In this document: piece by piece, positions 1 through 12,149 of the stretch
Layout of the letters: every line of letters starts with the position of its first letter
Position numbering within the stretch: position 1 is the first letter of the stretch
DNA from: Progne subis subis
Lineage: Eukaryota; Chordata; Aves; Passeriformes; Hirundinidae
Direction: 5' to 3'
NCBI GenBank assembly: GCA_022316685.1
Contig: JAKJHU010000056.1
Coordinates: 1,355,872-1,419,871, forward strand
DNA length: 64,000 nt
The notes under the pieces: generated by a model
Seen by the model: only the letters and a program-made list of their open reading frames with translations
Database searches by the model: none
What the model was told of the DNA's origin: nothing
Program-made: the position numbers and the translations under genes

Positions 1-157
1 CCAGAGAGGCTGTGGATCCCTGGAAGTGTTCAAGGCCAGCTTGGATGGGGCTTGGGGCAGCCTGAGATAGTGGAAGGTGTCCCTGCCCACGGCAGAGGAT
101 TGGAACTAGGTGAACTTTGAGGTCCTTTCCAACCCAAAGTGTTCTGTGATTCTACAA
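1..157 (+). mobile_element. CR1 LINE 3'-end fragment
   Basis: The stretch reads through the typical CR1 3' terminus: 'caaggccagcttggatgg', then 'gtggaaggtgtccctgccca', then 'ccttccaacccaaag', and closes with a degenerate 8-bp tail (ttctgtgattctac). It is cut by the window edge on the left, so its true 5' limit is unknown. Only the 3' untranslated end is present, with no reverse-transcriptase coding sequence. Dead, 5'-truncated copies of this kind are the usual form of CR1 in bird genomes. Confidence 0.9.
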
Positions 158-988
158 TTGCGTGATCCAGAGCTGTTCTGGCCTTGGGCACTGGCCCTTG
201 TTGCTTTTCGGCAGTGAAGATTGGAGGCTCTTTTGGGGACACCATACATGAAATGGAGACCTCTGTGATCCCAGATCACAGTGTGATGAACTGGGGGATA
301 ATCAGCTCATCTGGAAGATCCCATCATGTTCATGTTTCCACATCAAGGGATGGATCCTGAATGACACACGTTACTCCTTGCTGGGTTGGTGTCTCCCAGC
401 ATACCTGGCCAGGTGCAGTGCTGGGAGGGGAGGCAGGGATCTGGTCTCCCCTCAGCTTTGAAGCAGTCTCCACTCTGTGTGCCTCTCCCAGCCCTGATGG
501 GCCACTGGTTTGTTATCAGTGAGGCTGTCAAGAGCCCCAGCTGAGCTTGGGATGTGCAGTTCCAGAAGCCTGGAGTCTGTCTCAGGCAGAAGTTCAACCT
601 GGCCATCTGGGAGACATTCAGTTGTGTCCCCCCTGGGCAAACTGTGTCCAGCCTGAAGCAAAAATTAGACTGACACAGTTTTAACAGCAAAATCTGAAGG
701 CAGTTTAATCTATCCCTGGGTTCTGACACCACAACCTGAGCTGGATGCAGGAGTTCCTAGCAGTTGCTGTTCCAGGGATTATGTGATCTGTTCTCACCCT
801 GAGCATGGTGTGAAGCAGAGAAGGACCCAGTGTCAGCTGTCACCATGAAGGTATCACTCTGCCTCTGTCCAACTGTGCCCTCATAATTTAATTAAACAAT
901 TATGCTTTGTGTTTAGTTGGAGTCTTCATGCTCCAGAAGCCCCTAGGAGGTCACTGTCCTTTATTCTCCCTCTCCAGTCTGCTTTTGT
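158..988. other. Unannotated non-coding stretch
   Basis: I recognise no gene or repeat here. The two open frames on the minus strand (up to 129 codons, 343-732) overlap each other and show no domain, low-complexity repeat or family resemblance. A short inverted motif (gtgatcccagatcac) lies near 270. Confidence 0.5.
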
Positions 989-1500
989 TAGACCTCCTCT
1001 GAAATACTGCATCCTGCTCTGGGTTCCCAATGTAGGGATGACATGGACCTGACCAAGAAGCTCCAGAGGGGGCCACAGAGATGCTCACAGGGCTGGGGCA
1101 CCTCTGATCCGGAGCCAGGCTGAGACAGCCGGAGTTAACCTGTCTGGAGAAGAGATGACTCTGTGGAAACCTTAGAGCCCCTTCAAACCCTAAAGGGGCT
1201 CCAAGAGTCAGAGAGGTTAAGGGCCTGGAGTGATAGGACAAGGGAAATGGTTTCAAACTGGAAAAGGGCAGATTTAGATGAGATACTAGGAAGAAATTCT
1301 TTACTCAGAGGGTGATGAGACACTGGAACAGGCTGCTCAGGGAAGTTGTGAATGCCTGATCTCTGGGAATGTTCAAGGCAAGCCTAGATGGGGCTTTGAA
1401 CAACCTGCTCTAGTGGAAGGTGTCCCTGCCCATGGCAGGGGGCTGGAACTGAACTATCTTTAAGTTCCCTTCCAACCCAAACCATTTTTCAGTGGTTATC
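989..1500 (+). mobile_element. CR1 LINE, 3' half-kilobase, 5'-truncated
   Basis: The longest plus-strand CR1 piece in the first part of the window. It begins around the segment coding for the C-terminal end of ORF2 ('gacctcctctgaaatactgc', 'ggacctgaccaagaagctcc', 'agggccacagagatg'-like text). It then runs through 'gatactaggaagaaattctt', 'cactggaacaggctgctcag' and the closing 'gtggaaggtgtccctgcc' plus 'ccttccaacccaaacc'. Frame breaks prevent any long ORF2 reading. The 8-bp tail is almost lost (atttttcagtggtt). Confidence 0.92.
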
Positions 1501-3444
1501 AAGGTGGGTGCCTTCTCCTAACTCTCAGGGTGTCAGGGGGTAGTCCAGGCAGGTCAGCAGTAAGGACGGAGCCTTTCCAGAGCCTGGTTCAGGTTCCTGC
1601 TGAGAATCACTCTCAAGGAAAACATGTCTGCATGTGCTGGCTGTGCAGGACCTGTGCCTAGAGCCTCCCAGCTGAGCTGTCCAACACAAGGCACCTGAGC
1701 CTTTCCCCTCAAACCAACAAAATTGTTTTAATGAAGTTCCCATCAAAACCAAGCCCACTGAAAGAGCTCACTATGCTGGGACTAAAGCCAGACACACAAA
1801 ACCATGTTCTCTTAATAAAGAAATCTCAGCAATTTCCCAGGGAATTTGCCCCTCTGTTTCCCCCCTGACTTGTGGATTTCCTGTGGACAAGTTGAGACCT
1901 TGAGATTTCCTCAGCAGCCCTGGTGGTTTTTTTTCCCGGTATTAGCCTTTGCAAGCCATCCTAGCCCAGGGATCACCTTCATCCCAGCCCAGGCAGTTCT
2001 TCTGCTGGAGAGGCAATATGCTGTGCCATGCAGTTGTTCTCCTCTTGGGCTGAAGTGGGACTAGAATGAACCATTTATGGCTTCAAAACTTTAACATTTC
2101 ACATCAAGTGAACAAACAATCAGAAGGGTCTTTGGGAAGATGTTCATGGCTCTCCAGGGTAGACAACTGCATTTGATATGAACATTGTTCTCTGTGGAGA
2201 TGATGAAGCATTTTGAATTTGGTGACTTGCCTCTTCCTTGGAAGACATGACGTGAAGCCAGTGAATGGAACCTCTGGGATGATCCTTCAGAGAGCAGCGC
2301 AGAGATAGTGGTGCAACCCAACATGCCAAGGTTCCTCACCTTTGGGAATCTGGTCACACACAGGCTCCACTTAAAAACACAAAAGGAAACATTATCCAAT
2401 ATCTGTGGTCCTGGGGATTAGAAGAATGACTCAAGAGAAGGGATAACAAACCTTTATTTGCACTAACATTGGCCTGAAGAGCTGCAGCCAATTTCTGGCG
2501 AGATCAACGATTTCCCTGCCAGGGCAATGGGGTGATGGTTGAACATTTATCCCTCTGGCTGACTGGTGCTGTCTTCCCTGGCAGGCAGGCTGGCTCAGGT
2601 TTGTCCCTGGGCACTTGCAGCAAGGAGGAGGTGCTGAGCGTGCAGGTGCCTCTGCTGCAGCTGCCTTGGTAACAGGGAGATGGTGAGGACCATATGGCAC
2701 CAAAACAGCATCGGTGCTCAGTGACAACTCTTAACCCTTTGGGGGGCATCTTCTTCCAGGCTGAGGAGCAGGGCAGGCCTAAATGTCTCATCTGGGGCCC
2801 ACCAGTGCAGCATCTCAGCTTTCACAGTGGTCCCCTGAAGATGCCCAGGGAAGAGAGGAGAAAGAAAGGAATTCTGAAGTGGCTCTTTCACTTCCCTGCT
2901 GTCTGGAAGAGGTGGGTTAGCACCTTGCTTATCCACAGAGTTGTGTCTGCAGCTTTGTGTTCCATGTCTCTTGATAAACCTTGAGGAATGTGTCTAGTTT
3001 GTAAAACCTCTCCAGCCTTACGCAGAAGTTCATGCCCCCTGGCATATGAAAACAATAGGAATATCATTCCTTTTCTCTCTCTCCATGGAGATTTCTTAGC
3101 CTGCTAGGTAGATTTTTGTTCTTCTCTCCTGGTAATGGCAAAATTTGTTTCACTAAGAGCACCAAAATCCTGCTGGGAAATTAAATTCAAACAGTAAAAT
3201 AGGCCAAAAGTGCTAAAGGACTCCTGGATTAGCCCATCTAGATGAAAAGAGATGGAAACAAAACAGGGGAAAAAAGATGAACAATAAGAAAATATATATA
3301 TATAATATCTCCATTGGACACTTTAGTAGGATGTTGTATGGAGTCTTTCTAAGGCAGTGTCTTTAGCTCCAGTAACTGATGGATTTTTTGGGAGAACTTG
3401 CCTAATTCCTTTCTGAGGGATTCCTTTTCCCCTCGTGCCTCTCT
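1501..3444. other. Unannotated non-coding stretch
   Basis: No coding exon or family repeat recognised in about 1.9 kb. Overlapping open frames of 95-102 codons occur on both strands around 2091-2984 and look like chance. A short TA-dinucleotide run sits at 3291-3306. Base composition is ordinary, with few CpG. Confidence 0.5.
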
Positions 3445-3695
3445 AGCATCCACAACCTCCTGCAGCAAGGAGCTCCAGAGCCCAACTGTGCGTGGGTTAA
3501 TGAACCACATCCTCATGTTTGTTTAAGACATCTGCCTGTTAGTTTTGCTTGTTGGCCTCTAATTCCTGCACTGGTGGAGACCACGGACACCTGGTGCTTG
3601 TTTATCTTCTTCGAGTCACTGATGAGCTTTCAGACATCACATCCCTGCATTTTCCCCAGTGACTTTCAGAGACAGACAAGGCCTACATTACTAGA
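3445..3695 (-). mobile_element. Old CR1/L3-like LINE relic
   Basis: Read on the plus strand, the text is 'ctgcagcaaggagctccaga', then 'gggttaatgaaccac', then a T-rich 'tgtttgtttaagacatctgc', then 'ggcctctaattcctgcactg', then 'ttatcttcttcgagtcactg' and 'catcacatccctgcat'. That order matches the reverse complement of the ancient CR1/L3-type LINE found across amniotes. Divergence is high, so ends are uncertain by tens of bases. It is clearly older than the CR1 tails elsewhere in the window. Confidence 0.55.
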
Positions 3696-5238
3696 TCATT
3701 GCACAGTGTGTTGTACAAGGAACGTTCCATAATTCTGCTTAATTTGTCCATTCCAGATGTTTCGTATTCAGAAAAATATTTGTGACAGCAGATTTCATGT
3801 GAACTTCTGAAAAACACAGTAGGACGTGACCATTCTGGAGAGGTGGAGAGTGTTGTGAGTGCAGTGGTAGCAGTAAATGCAGTAGGAGGATGGATTGAGG
3901 TTTTAATTAAAGTGCTTATGTCTAAATAATGTCTCATATTTGCATGGGCTTGATAAGAGGAAAAAAAAAAAAAAAAAAGGAATTTTTTCCTTATTGAAAA
4001 GTCACTTGAAGCAGAATACCCCAAGTAGGGTCTGGCTTGTTGCCGAAGTCTTGCTCAGGGATTATATTCTGACCCAGCATAAAATGGTTAACACTGGAAA
4101 GCTAATATATCCCTCTCCTGGACATTCCTCCAATGTGTCCATTTTCACAGGCTCTGACTCCTGCACTCCTCGAACATGGGAACATTTTCTGGTTTCCCAA
4201 ACTGCAAGCTTATATTAACTTTCCCCTAGTCAGGTCAGCAGCAAAGCTGTGTAAACAAATGACCTGTAGCCATAATCTTCTTCAATTCCCCCTATTGATT
4301 TCGCTTTGCTGTTTGCTTGCCAGATATTAGCAAAGCTTCCTTCGGAACTGGGGGAAGCTTTGGAATGCCTCTCGGTCGCGGTGAGCTGGGAACAGCCTGC
4401 TGGTGCGTCCTGATCCTTGGCTGGGATGGAAGGAGTGTGCTGGCGTGGGCTGGGAGAGAGTTAAATTTTTTTTGTAGTCACACGTTTTGGCTTTGTGATG
4501 GAAATGGTGTTGATAACACACCAAAGTTTTTTGTGATTGCTGAGCAAGGCTCTCCAAGCCTCCAGGGCTTTTCTGCTCCTTGACTGCCCCACTGGGGGTG
4601 CACAGGGTGTTGGGAGGGGGCTGGACACAGCTGACCCCAGCAGACCCAAGGGGCATTCCAGAGCATGCAGTGCCATGTTCAGTTTATAAACCTGGGGAAG
4701 GAGGAAAGGAGGATATTCAGGATTATGGCATCTGTTTTACCAAATCCCAGGATGAGGCCCTGCTTTCCTGGGTTTGGCTGAACACCTGCTTGCCAGTGGG
4801 AAGCAGTGAATTTATTCCTTATTTTGCTTTTGTTTTACACATTAAACTGTATTTGTCTCAACCTACAAGTTTTGTCACTGTTTTTCTTTTGATTTTTCCC
4901 CAATCCTGCTGGGAGGGAAGGATTGAATAGCTTTATGGAGCTGAGCTGTTGGCCAATTTTAAACCACAGAATAGACATGGCTGATAAAAAAAATTCCTTC
5001 CATTAATATCACCCATGACAGTCGATGATATTTTGATTTTGAAAGTGTACATTTTGCAGTATCAAGGGGTCGACAGATAGGTGGACTAGTTCTCTGCTGC
5101 ATTTTGAAAGCCATTAATGCCATGGCTCCAAAGAGCAGAGCTGTTTTGAGGTGGTTTCCCCAGAAATTGGTCTTGCTCCATCTGTTTAAAGCTTTGTCCA
5201 GGTCATTTTGCAGTGATATAGAACATATACGGGTAAGG
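3696..5238. other. Unannotated non-coding stretch with an A18 run
   Basis: Contains an uninterrupted run of 18 A at 3961-3978. Otherwise no repeat family or exon recognised. Small open frames of about 90-116 codons around 3683-4930 overlap each other on both strands and carry no recognisable protein. A short G-rich string (gggtgttgggaggggg) lies near 4606. Confidence 0.5.
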
Positions 5239-5560
5239 AACACTTTATGGCATTACAGATGACACAGAAATTTGCAGGCTAGAGAATGAGGACAATATGG
5301 GTTACTCAGAGATATGGATTGTGTACTTAACTGGTCATGGTTCAGCAGGATGCTTTTAGTCCAGCTAAATTGAAGGGAATCCCTCTGGGAGTGAAGAATG
5401 CAAGGCTGTGCTTTCAGAAGAGCCAGCTCTGTGTTTGAAAGAAGTGTCTTGAGGAACGACTTGAGGGTCATCGTGATAACCTCTCAAGATGAGCTCTCAC
5501 TGTGGTAATTCCATGGGGGAAAGGAAAAAAAGAAAGATAATCTTCAGAGCAACTAAAAAG
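5239..5560 (+). mobile_element. Old CR1 LINE relic (internal segment)
   Basis: The order 'gggagtgaagaatgcaaggc', 'acgacttgagggtcatcgtg', 'gataacctctcaagatgagc', 'tctcactgtggt' follows the CR1 segment upstream of the 3' end, known in reptiles and birds as '...gacttgggggtcatggtggataa...catgagctcccagtgtg...'. It is degraded, with no long frame. The downstream limit is vague because similarity fades after about 5515. Confidence 0.55.
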
Positions 5561-6036
5561 GTAGGTAATAACAGCTGGGATGGGGAAAATACAGTCTTGG
5601 GAGAGAGCTGTGCTGAGTCCAGACATGCTGGGAAATCAAATGGGAAGAGGAGTTCAGAGAGTCACCCAGAGATGGATGATCGTATCTGGAAGTCAAATAA
5701 ATTCACCCCCAAACTAGACCTCAGTTCCTAATGCTGGAGACAACAGGCCACAGGCTGTCTGGAGAGGAATGGACTGACCTCTCTCCAGATGAGCTTTTGA
5801 TCTTATGTTGTAGCCCATCTTTGAGGAGACTTTCTTTAAGGATGGAGCTGGAGCAGTGCTGGCCTCATGGAGCAGTGAGGCTCTGGCTGTGACCCCCCAT
5901 TGTCCTTACTGTGGTCCAGAAAGCACCGCCAGACATGAAAAGAGGTAAGACAAACCTGATGAGCTTCAGGCAGGCCATCCTGAATTGTCCAAGAAGGACT
6001 GCTGTACGGGGGTCTTCAGGTTTCTTAAAGACAAAC
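5561..6036. other. Unannotated non-coding stretch
   Basis: About 0.5 kb between two CR1-derived pieces. No family, exon or simple repeat recognised. It could be more of the decayed element to its left. Confidence 0.4.
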
Positions 6037-6480
6037 CACAGAATCACAGAATAATAATGGTTGGGCCAAATCCCCACCTGACTGCAGCCTCCTGTCAGAG
6101 AGTTTTAGAGAGTGAGAAGGTCCTTCTGGAGCATCTTTTTTTACAGGCTGAGTCTCTCCATCTCCCTCAGCTGCTGCTGGTGCTCCAGACCCTTCCCCAG
6201 CTCTGTTGCCCCTCTCTGGACTCACTCCAGCCCCTCAATGTCCTGAGGGGCCCAAAAACCAAATACAGCACTCGAGGTGTGGCCTCACCAGTGCCAAGCA
6301 GAGGCAAGAATCACTTCCCTGCCAGCCACATTATTTCTGACACATGCCAGGGTGCCACTGGCCTTCTTGTTCACCTGGGCAAAGCTGGCTCATACTCAGC
6401 TGGCTGCTCACCAGCCCCAGGCCCTTTTCCTCCAGGCAGCTCCCCAGGCACCCTGCCCCTCTTCATGACGGGTTGGGCTG
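6037..6480 (-). mobile_element. CR1 LINE with internal deletion, antisense
   Basis: It begins with the reverse-complement CR1 tail (cacagaatcacaga, 6037-6050) and after about 20 bases jumps to 'tccccacctgactgcagcct'. It continues as CR1: 'actcactccagcccctcaat', 'aaatacagcactcgaggtgt', 'ggcctcaccagtgcc', 'atcacttccctgc', 'gatgccattggcc'-like text, and 'ccaggcagctccccag'. Compared with the copy at 18355-18925, roughly 230 bp between the tail and the 'caacctcc' segment are missing. An open frame of 211 codons (5985-6620) crosses it and is not a gene. Confidence 0.88.
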
Positions 6481-6763
6481 TGATGCAGGAGGTCACTTGG
6501 ATGAGGCAACACTCCTTCAGTGCCAGAGATTCCTGTTCCACGTGTGGGTACAGGGGTGTAGGCACTCACGTGCAGGTGAGTGTGCAGCCGCACCCCCGGG
6601 ATGCTCATCGCCGTCGGTGACATCCAGGGCATCCCTGGCTCTCTCTTCACTCAGCCAGGGATTTCGCCTCCTTCCCCCTGCTCATTTGTCCTTCAAATTC
6701 TTCGAAGCACGCAATTCATACAAGAGGGAGCTGGCTGCCTTTCGCCTCCCCCGCAGAACAAAA

Positions 6764-6766
6764 GGA

Positions 6767-6816
<50 letters not shown>

Positions 6817-6827
6817 AAGAGAGAGGG
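6764..6827 (+). repeat. (GA)n / (CAGAGA)n simple repeat
   Basis: A purine-only tract made of GA dinucleotides with periodic C interruptions (gagacagagacagagaca). It produces runs of ERERER on one strand and SLSLSL on the other in translation, which explains the open frames over it. Confidence 0.95.
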
Positions 6828-6899
6828 TTGTATATGTAAAGAAAAAAGCTCCAGAAGAACAACCTCACAGCTGACAGCTCAGCCAGGGTCTCCCCCGGG

Positions 6900-8270
6900 G
6901 ACAGGAACGCATTATATGAACTGTGATACATCGAGGAGCCCCGAGCATACATCACTTTCCAAAATGTTTTTAAAAGTTCATTAACTTCCAGTGGAAAGTT
7001 GTGGCTGCATCAGTTGTCTCCGAGCCATTTTCGCCGACTCTTGGCCCTGGCTGGGGAATACTTTGTTGATTTAGATGGGTCTATTAGAAAGTGTAAGTCT
7101 GCTGGGATATATAAAAGGCAAAGCTTCACTCTCCTGAACATTTCCTTAGTGCAGCACTTTAAAAATTGCACGGGAAGCAGGCTTTGAATGCCTTGCTGCT
7201 TTTTAACGGCTGGACGTTCAGCTTGGATGTTTCAACTTGGTTAGTAACCTGTAAATGACACCAGTAAAAGGAATTTGAATGGGGAGGGAAGAGAAAAAGA
7301 TGAGATTCATCCAGCATTTCTATTGCTCCTGGGAATTTGTTTCTAACCAGTAATAAAACCGCCTGACACCCTGTGAGGTCCGTGTGCTGGAAAATTGGAT
7401 GTGACCCACCTTCCCAAGGGAAAAGTTGTGGGTTTGGGGTTTTTTGGAGGGGGGTGGGAGGGCAAGGATCGTGTCTATAATATCAGAGCATGGAGAATAA
7501 TGGGGTGAAATGTTATCATAGTTGTATCCACTGCTCTTTGGAGGCAGTCTCCCAAAATTGATAATTCTCCCTCAATAAATAATCAGATTTTCTCTTCTCA
7601 TTCCTATTTCTTTCATGACCTTGACTGCCAAAATTTCCTCAGATTCTATGTTTTCTCTTCTTTTTTTTCTTTTTTTTTCCTCCAATTAAACTGCAAAATT
7701 AGAAGAAGAAAGGGCTTTTTAAAAAAAGATTTCAAACCGCAATCTTCATTTAAAAGTGAGAAAAATGCCAACAATTTTCCTAAATATATTTAATTCATTT
7801 ATCCTTTTTTTCCCCTCTTCCTTCTCAGTCAGACCAGATTTTTCTCAGTGGCCAAAGGGAAACTGTTATATGTGTCTGGCTCTGACATGCGCTGTAACAT
7901 CGTTAAGCCTAATACATATTTATTTAAAATATTAATGTAGATGAATGAGTGCTGCCTGACTGATAAGGTGCTCAGAAGGGATTTTTGTGCACATTGTCTT
8001 CTGTTGCTCACAGAGCTTCATTCAGGAGCCTCGTTGGAAGGAGAAATATACTGGAGAGCAAAGGTTTGCTTCCTAGCCTATAGGAATTTTTTTAATTACT
8101 GTTTTGACAGAGAACAAGTTTAACTGGCTCTTCAGCCATGGACTAAAAGGTCATTGCTATCAAAGGCCATAAAGAAGATACAAAAATGAGGTAATAAAGT
8201 ATATGGGCTGTGTATGTCTGGCAATTTAACATTATTCTTGTAACCCTGTGAGTCACCTGTGACTAATTTA
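6900..8270. other. AT-rich block, candidate conserved non-coding DNA
   Basis: This 1.4 kb has few simple repeats, no recognised transposon and many TAAT/ATTA-type motifs. It contains a perfect TATA-box-like string (tatataaaagg) at 7108-7118 and a G-rich string at 7430-7462 able to form a quadruplex. Texture of this sort is common in conserved regulatory DNA of gene deserts, but conservation cannot be judged from one sequence. The open frames inside (60-62 codons) are unremarkable. Confidence 0.25.
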
Positions 8271-8783
8271 AAAATGCTGATGCACTTAGATGAAAGCCAC
8301 AGTAAACCACCAAAATCAGAGTCTGAGAGCAGTAAACACTGGAGGTGGGGAGGAGGATGGGGGCGAGGAGGGGATCCAGGCTTTTATCTCAAAGGATGCA
8401 GTCAAGATGTGCCCTGGTCACAGATGCCTGCCCTGCACAAGCCTCCTGGTGTGGTGCTCACTCCTTGCAGCCTGCATGGTGCCAGAGTTCTTTCCCACTA
8501 GAGAAAGACCTGAAAAAGGTAAATTCCAGAGGGTTTTGGATAAGCACTGGATCCCAGGGGTGAACAACAAATTCCAGTGAGTGCCAGTGCTGGGCTCCTG
8601 TTGAATGGGCTGTGGGGATTACTGGTCCCAGCCTCTCTTCTGCAGCTTGCTAAAGCTGTTTTATCCCAAATAAAAGGAGGGCAGAGACATGAACTGCTGC
8701 TTCTGCTGTGCTCTGGCCAAGACACCCTACCTGTGACAAATTTGGAGTATTGCTCTTTCCGTTTCTTCCCCCTCACCCCCCCG

Positions 8784-8810
8784 CCCCCCCCCCCCCCCCC
8801 CCCCCCCCCC
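8784..8810 (+). repeat. C27 homopolymer
   Basis: 27 uninterrupted C, preceded by further C-rich text (ctcaccccccg). The minus strand is a G27 run with strong quadruplex potential. Such runs are hard to sequence, so the true length may differ. Confidence 0.95.
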
Positions 8811-11800
8811 ATTCTTTGCCAGCAGCTGCCTGTTTGTTTTTCATCAGTTGGTATCACAGTTTTTTGTAGGTAAACAACATTTTCAGGCAGGTACCCAGAG
8901 CAAACAGGCATCAGGTTTGGGCTGCTGGCTGCAAAGATGTACATGTGCCCTCCGTGGCCCTTTGCCATGGGGGCTGAGCTCTCAGCAAGGTTACAGAGTC
9001 ATTTTATCTTGATGAAACCAAAGCAAATCAGCAGCACAGCCTCCAAAATCCTGCTCGTGCCTGTGCCCCCCAACTGCATGTTCTGAGCCCTTGCCTTGCA
9101 GGAATCGATGCACAGCTCACCCTGGGGTGAGTGGGATTGGGGAAATGAACCAGTGGTTCCCAGCACAAAACAAGTGGGATTGTTTGGGATGGTTTTTCCT
9201 GCCTGAGCTCTCTGAACCAGCTGCCTGCAGAGGGAGGGCAGGTGCCTACAGAGAGGGAATGAGAGGCTCAGCCAGGACTGGGGTGGAGGGTGGGTTTCCC
9301 AGTGATTTCTGCTGAGTTAAAGGTTCAGGAAATATCCCACCTCTAGAGAGGGCTCTTCCTTCCATATATCCCCTACCCCACATGGGGATGTAATGAGATC
9401 TTTTGCATGATGGTGCTGAGCATTCTGTTTCCATGTAGAGCAGCACCAAAGGAGCATTTTTAATGTAGTACCTCGGTAATTTTCTACCCACAAAGCCAGG
9501 ATTTCCACAGTAACTGTGATACAGAGACAAACACTATCCCTATTACCATTGTTTTGGGTTGTGAATTAGTACTGGCTCTGAGAAATCCAATTTTGGAGTT
9601 CTCTTTGTGGGGAATGAGGTGAATTCCTGATGTGTAAAGCAGACAGGGAAAGGAGAGCAGATACATAACCACAGGGGCTGGGGACACTTGAAGGAAACAG
9701 TGATGGTCGATAGGTATTGATCCCCCTCTTTGATGTATTCAGCAGCTGCAGGCTGGGGAAAAAAAAAAAAAAAAAAAGCCTTTTGTTCCTCCTGGGAAGG
9801 TGCAGGAGGCAGGTTGTGCTCGCTGGCCCCTGGAGCAGATGGGCCAGAGCTTTTTAGTGTGCTCTGTGGCACAGGCAAGGCTGGTCTGTGGTGGGAAGGA
9901 AGGGATGCTCCCATGCTGAGCAGCCCCAAACCCAGGTTTTCTGTTCAAATCTTATCAGAGTAACGCAAGGCAGCATTACCCAGGGCTCCTGTGGGGATGC
10001 ACAGCCCCATGGGGCATGTGCCACTCGATTTTGGGAGCCCAGGTGGGAATGGGGAAGTTCTGCCACAATCTGCTGGCAAATCTGCTCCAGGCTTCAGAGA
10101 GGTTCTGCTCTACCTAGTGCAGGGCCCAGGGCTTTGGAAGGTCACAAGAGAAAGGCATGAGGAGAGAGATGCAGACAGGACGTTGGAGGATGAGCCATCA
10201 GGGTTATCCAAAAGACCCTCATGGCGGGGAGAAGGGGAGTGGAACTCTGTTAGAGGCCAGGTTGGTCCTCCCAGTCTCAGGAGACAAGGTGATCACCTGA
10301 ACAGAATGTCCTCCCTTTTTCACTCCTCCCTTGATGCAGCCATCCGAGCCATCCTGCCTTCTCCAGACTGGGAATTTGCACGTCCCAGTTTTCCTCCTGT
10401 CTCTGACCTGGCCCGTGGTGTGGTTTAGGCGGAGTCACTCCACCTCTCCCTGCTTCCCTTTCCCCTCAGTGCTTTGTCTTGTCAGAGGAGCCCGAGAGCT
10501 CTCTGCTGCCAGCATTGCCTCTTGTGTGTTTGTTCATGTGTAGCACAACGAGACACCAAAACCCACCGTGAACTCCAGCCCTCACTGAAATGCAGATAGC
10601 AATGATTCATTTCAGGCAGGTTTCAAAAGAAAGACCTTGATATTCAACACTCAAATTTTTTGCATCCCTGGGAATACAATTTCTGCCCCCCAAAAAGTTG
10701 CAACATCGGCTTCGCTGTGACACAGAGTGAAAAATGTGACTTGGGAACAAGCTCTACCTGAGTGTGTTCTCTGAGTAATGCAGTCTGACATACAGTGACA
10801 GGGTCTTGGGGAAAGATTTCAACATTTTTGACATAAATGATAACATTTTCAGGTAAACCTGCAACATTTACAAATGGTGACTTGAAAGAGAAGAGGTGGG
10901 AAAAAAGAACAAGCTGTTTGCTTAGACTTGGTGAAAAATAGGAGAGTATCATTGAAAGCCTTGGTTTTGAGTCAAAAGTTATGCTTTGACAGAATCCTAT
11001 ATTTCATGAAGAAAAACCTCTTAATTGCAAGACATCGACTGAGCAACTCTGCTCCTTCCACAATCCAAGCAAGACACACAATGCTGCACAAAACCAGGGA
11101 GACAGACAAAACCTGTTCCAAGCAGCTTCCTAATGTGCAGACTCTTATCTCTCACTCTTGATTTCTTCACTTTGTAATGTATATTTTGAGAAATGGAGGT
11201 AAAGCCTAGGAGCAAAATTGCCCAGTGTGTGACTTTCTGACATATAATCAATTGTCTGCTCACTGACTACGGTCTGGCTGTGTTAATATGTCCGTGAAGT
11301 CCTTCAATTTATCAGGCAGGGCAGAAGCATCTCTGAACCCAGAGCTGGCTGGCAATAATAGAGGGGGAGCAAATACAGCCACTCTTCCCTGAAGTAACTT
11401 ATCATTCAGTCTATATTCATAGATTAGCCTGTGCTGGGATTTTCAGCCTCTGCCAGGCTTGCAAACTGTGCACTGATTTTTCACTCAGGATGTGTGAACA
11501 ACAGTTTGGGTTGGGAAAATGCTAAGCAGTGTACAGTAATAAGGTGCTTCTTGATAGAAACTTTTGAAAAAAGAATCTTTGGAAGAAAAACCTTTTATGG
11601 GTCAAATATATTCCTTTTTAGTGGATTTGTGATTGTCTGAATCACAGAAAACCATTAAATTTTCTTATTCTACAGGCAACTGTGATACAGGCACCATCCA
11701 AGGAAAACCACGTGGAAGTCCTTTTTTATAGGATGAAACCACCATATGATTATATGATCAGATATGCTACTGCAGACCTGCCAGGAAAAACCTTCTTAGG

Positions 11801-12149
11801 GCACAAACGTGGACTTGATTGAGGATTGGACTTTAAAAATATTTGCATTTTGGGTGCTTGGCAGCCGTATGGGAAGCAGGCAAGGAGCTGAGACACCACG
11901 TGACTGTAGCAAGAGAGTGGCAGTAGCCAAGGTGTCCCAAGACACAAACTTACCCCAGTTCCTTTTCATCTTCCTTCCAAATCCGCAGCATTCCACGGGA
12001 CGGATGTGTTTGCCCTTTGCAAACATCCAAGCTTTCCCCCCTGTTCTGCCCTTTACCAATGGCAAGCAGAACATTTCTCTGTTGAGACCTTTGTTCTTTG
12101 CTCCTTTGTTTTTTTTCCTCTGCTCCCTCTTTATTGTGTGCTTGGAGGA
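8811..12149. other. Unannotated non-coding stretch with an A19 run
   Basis: No exon or transposon recognised over 3.3 kb. A run of 19 A lies at 9759-9777. The longest frames (145 codons at 9991-10428; 128 codons on the minus strand at 9543-9929) overlap others and show no domain or consistent family signal. Confidence 0.5.

Noticed and set aside
4959..5243. 94-codon minus-strand frame with a protein-like texture
   Set aside because: It adjoins a decayed CR1 segment and I recognise no family; possibly further repeat relic, too weak to annotate.
5985..6620. 211-codon plus-strand frame, plus a 176-codon frame at 6344-6874
   Set aside because: They cross an antisense CR1 fragment and a GA repeat and show no domain.
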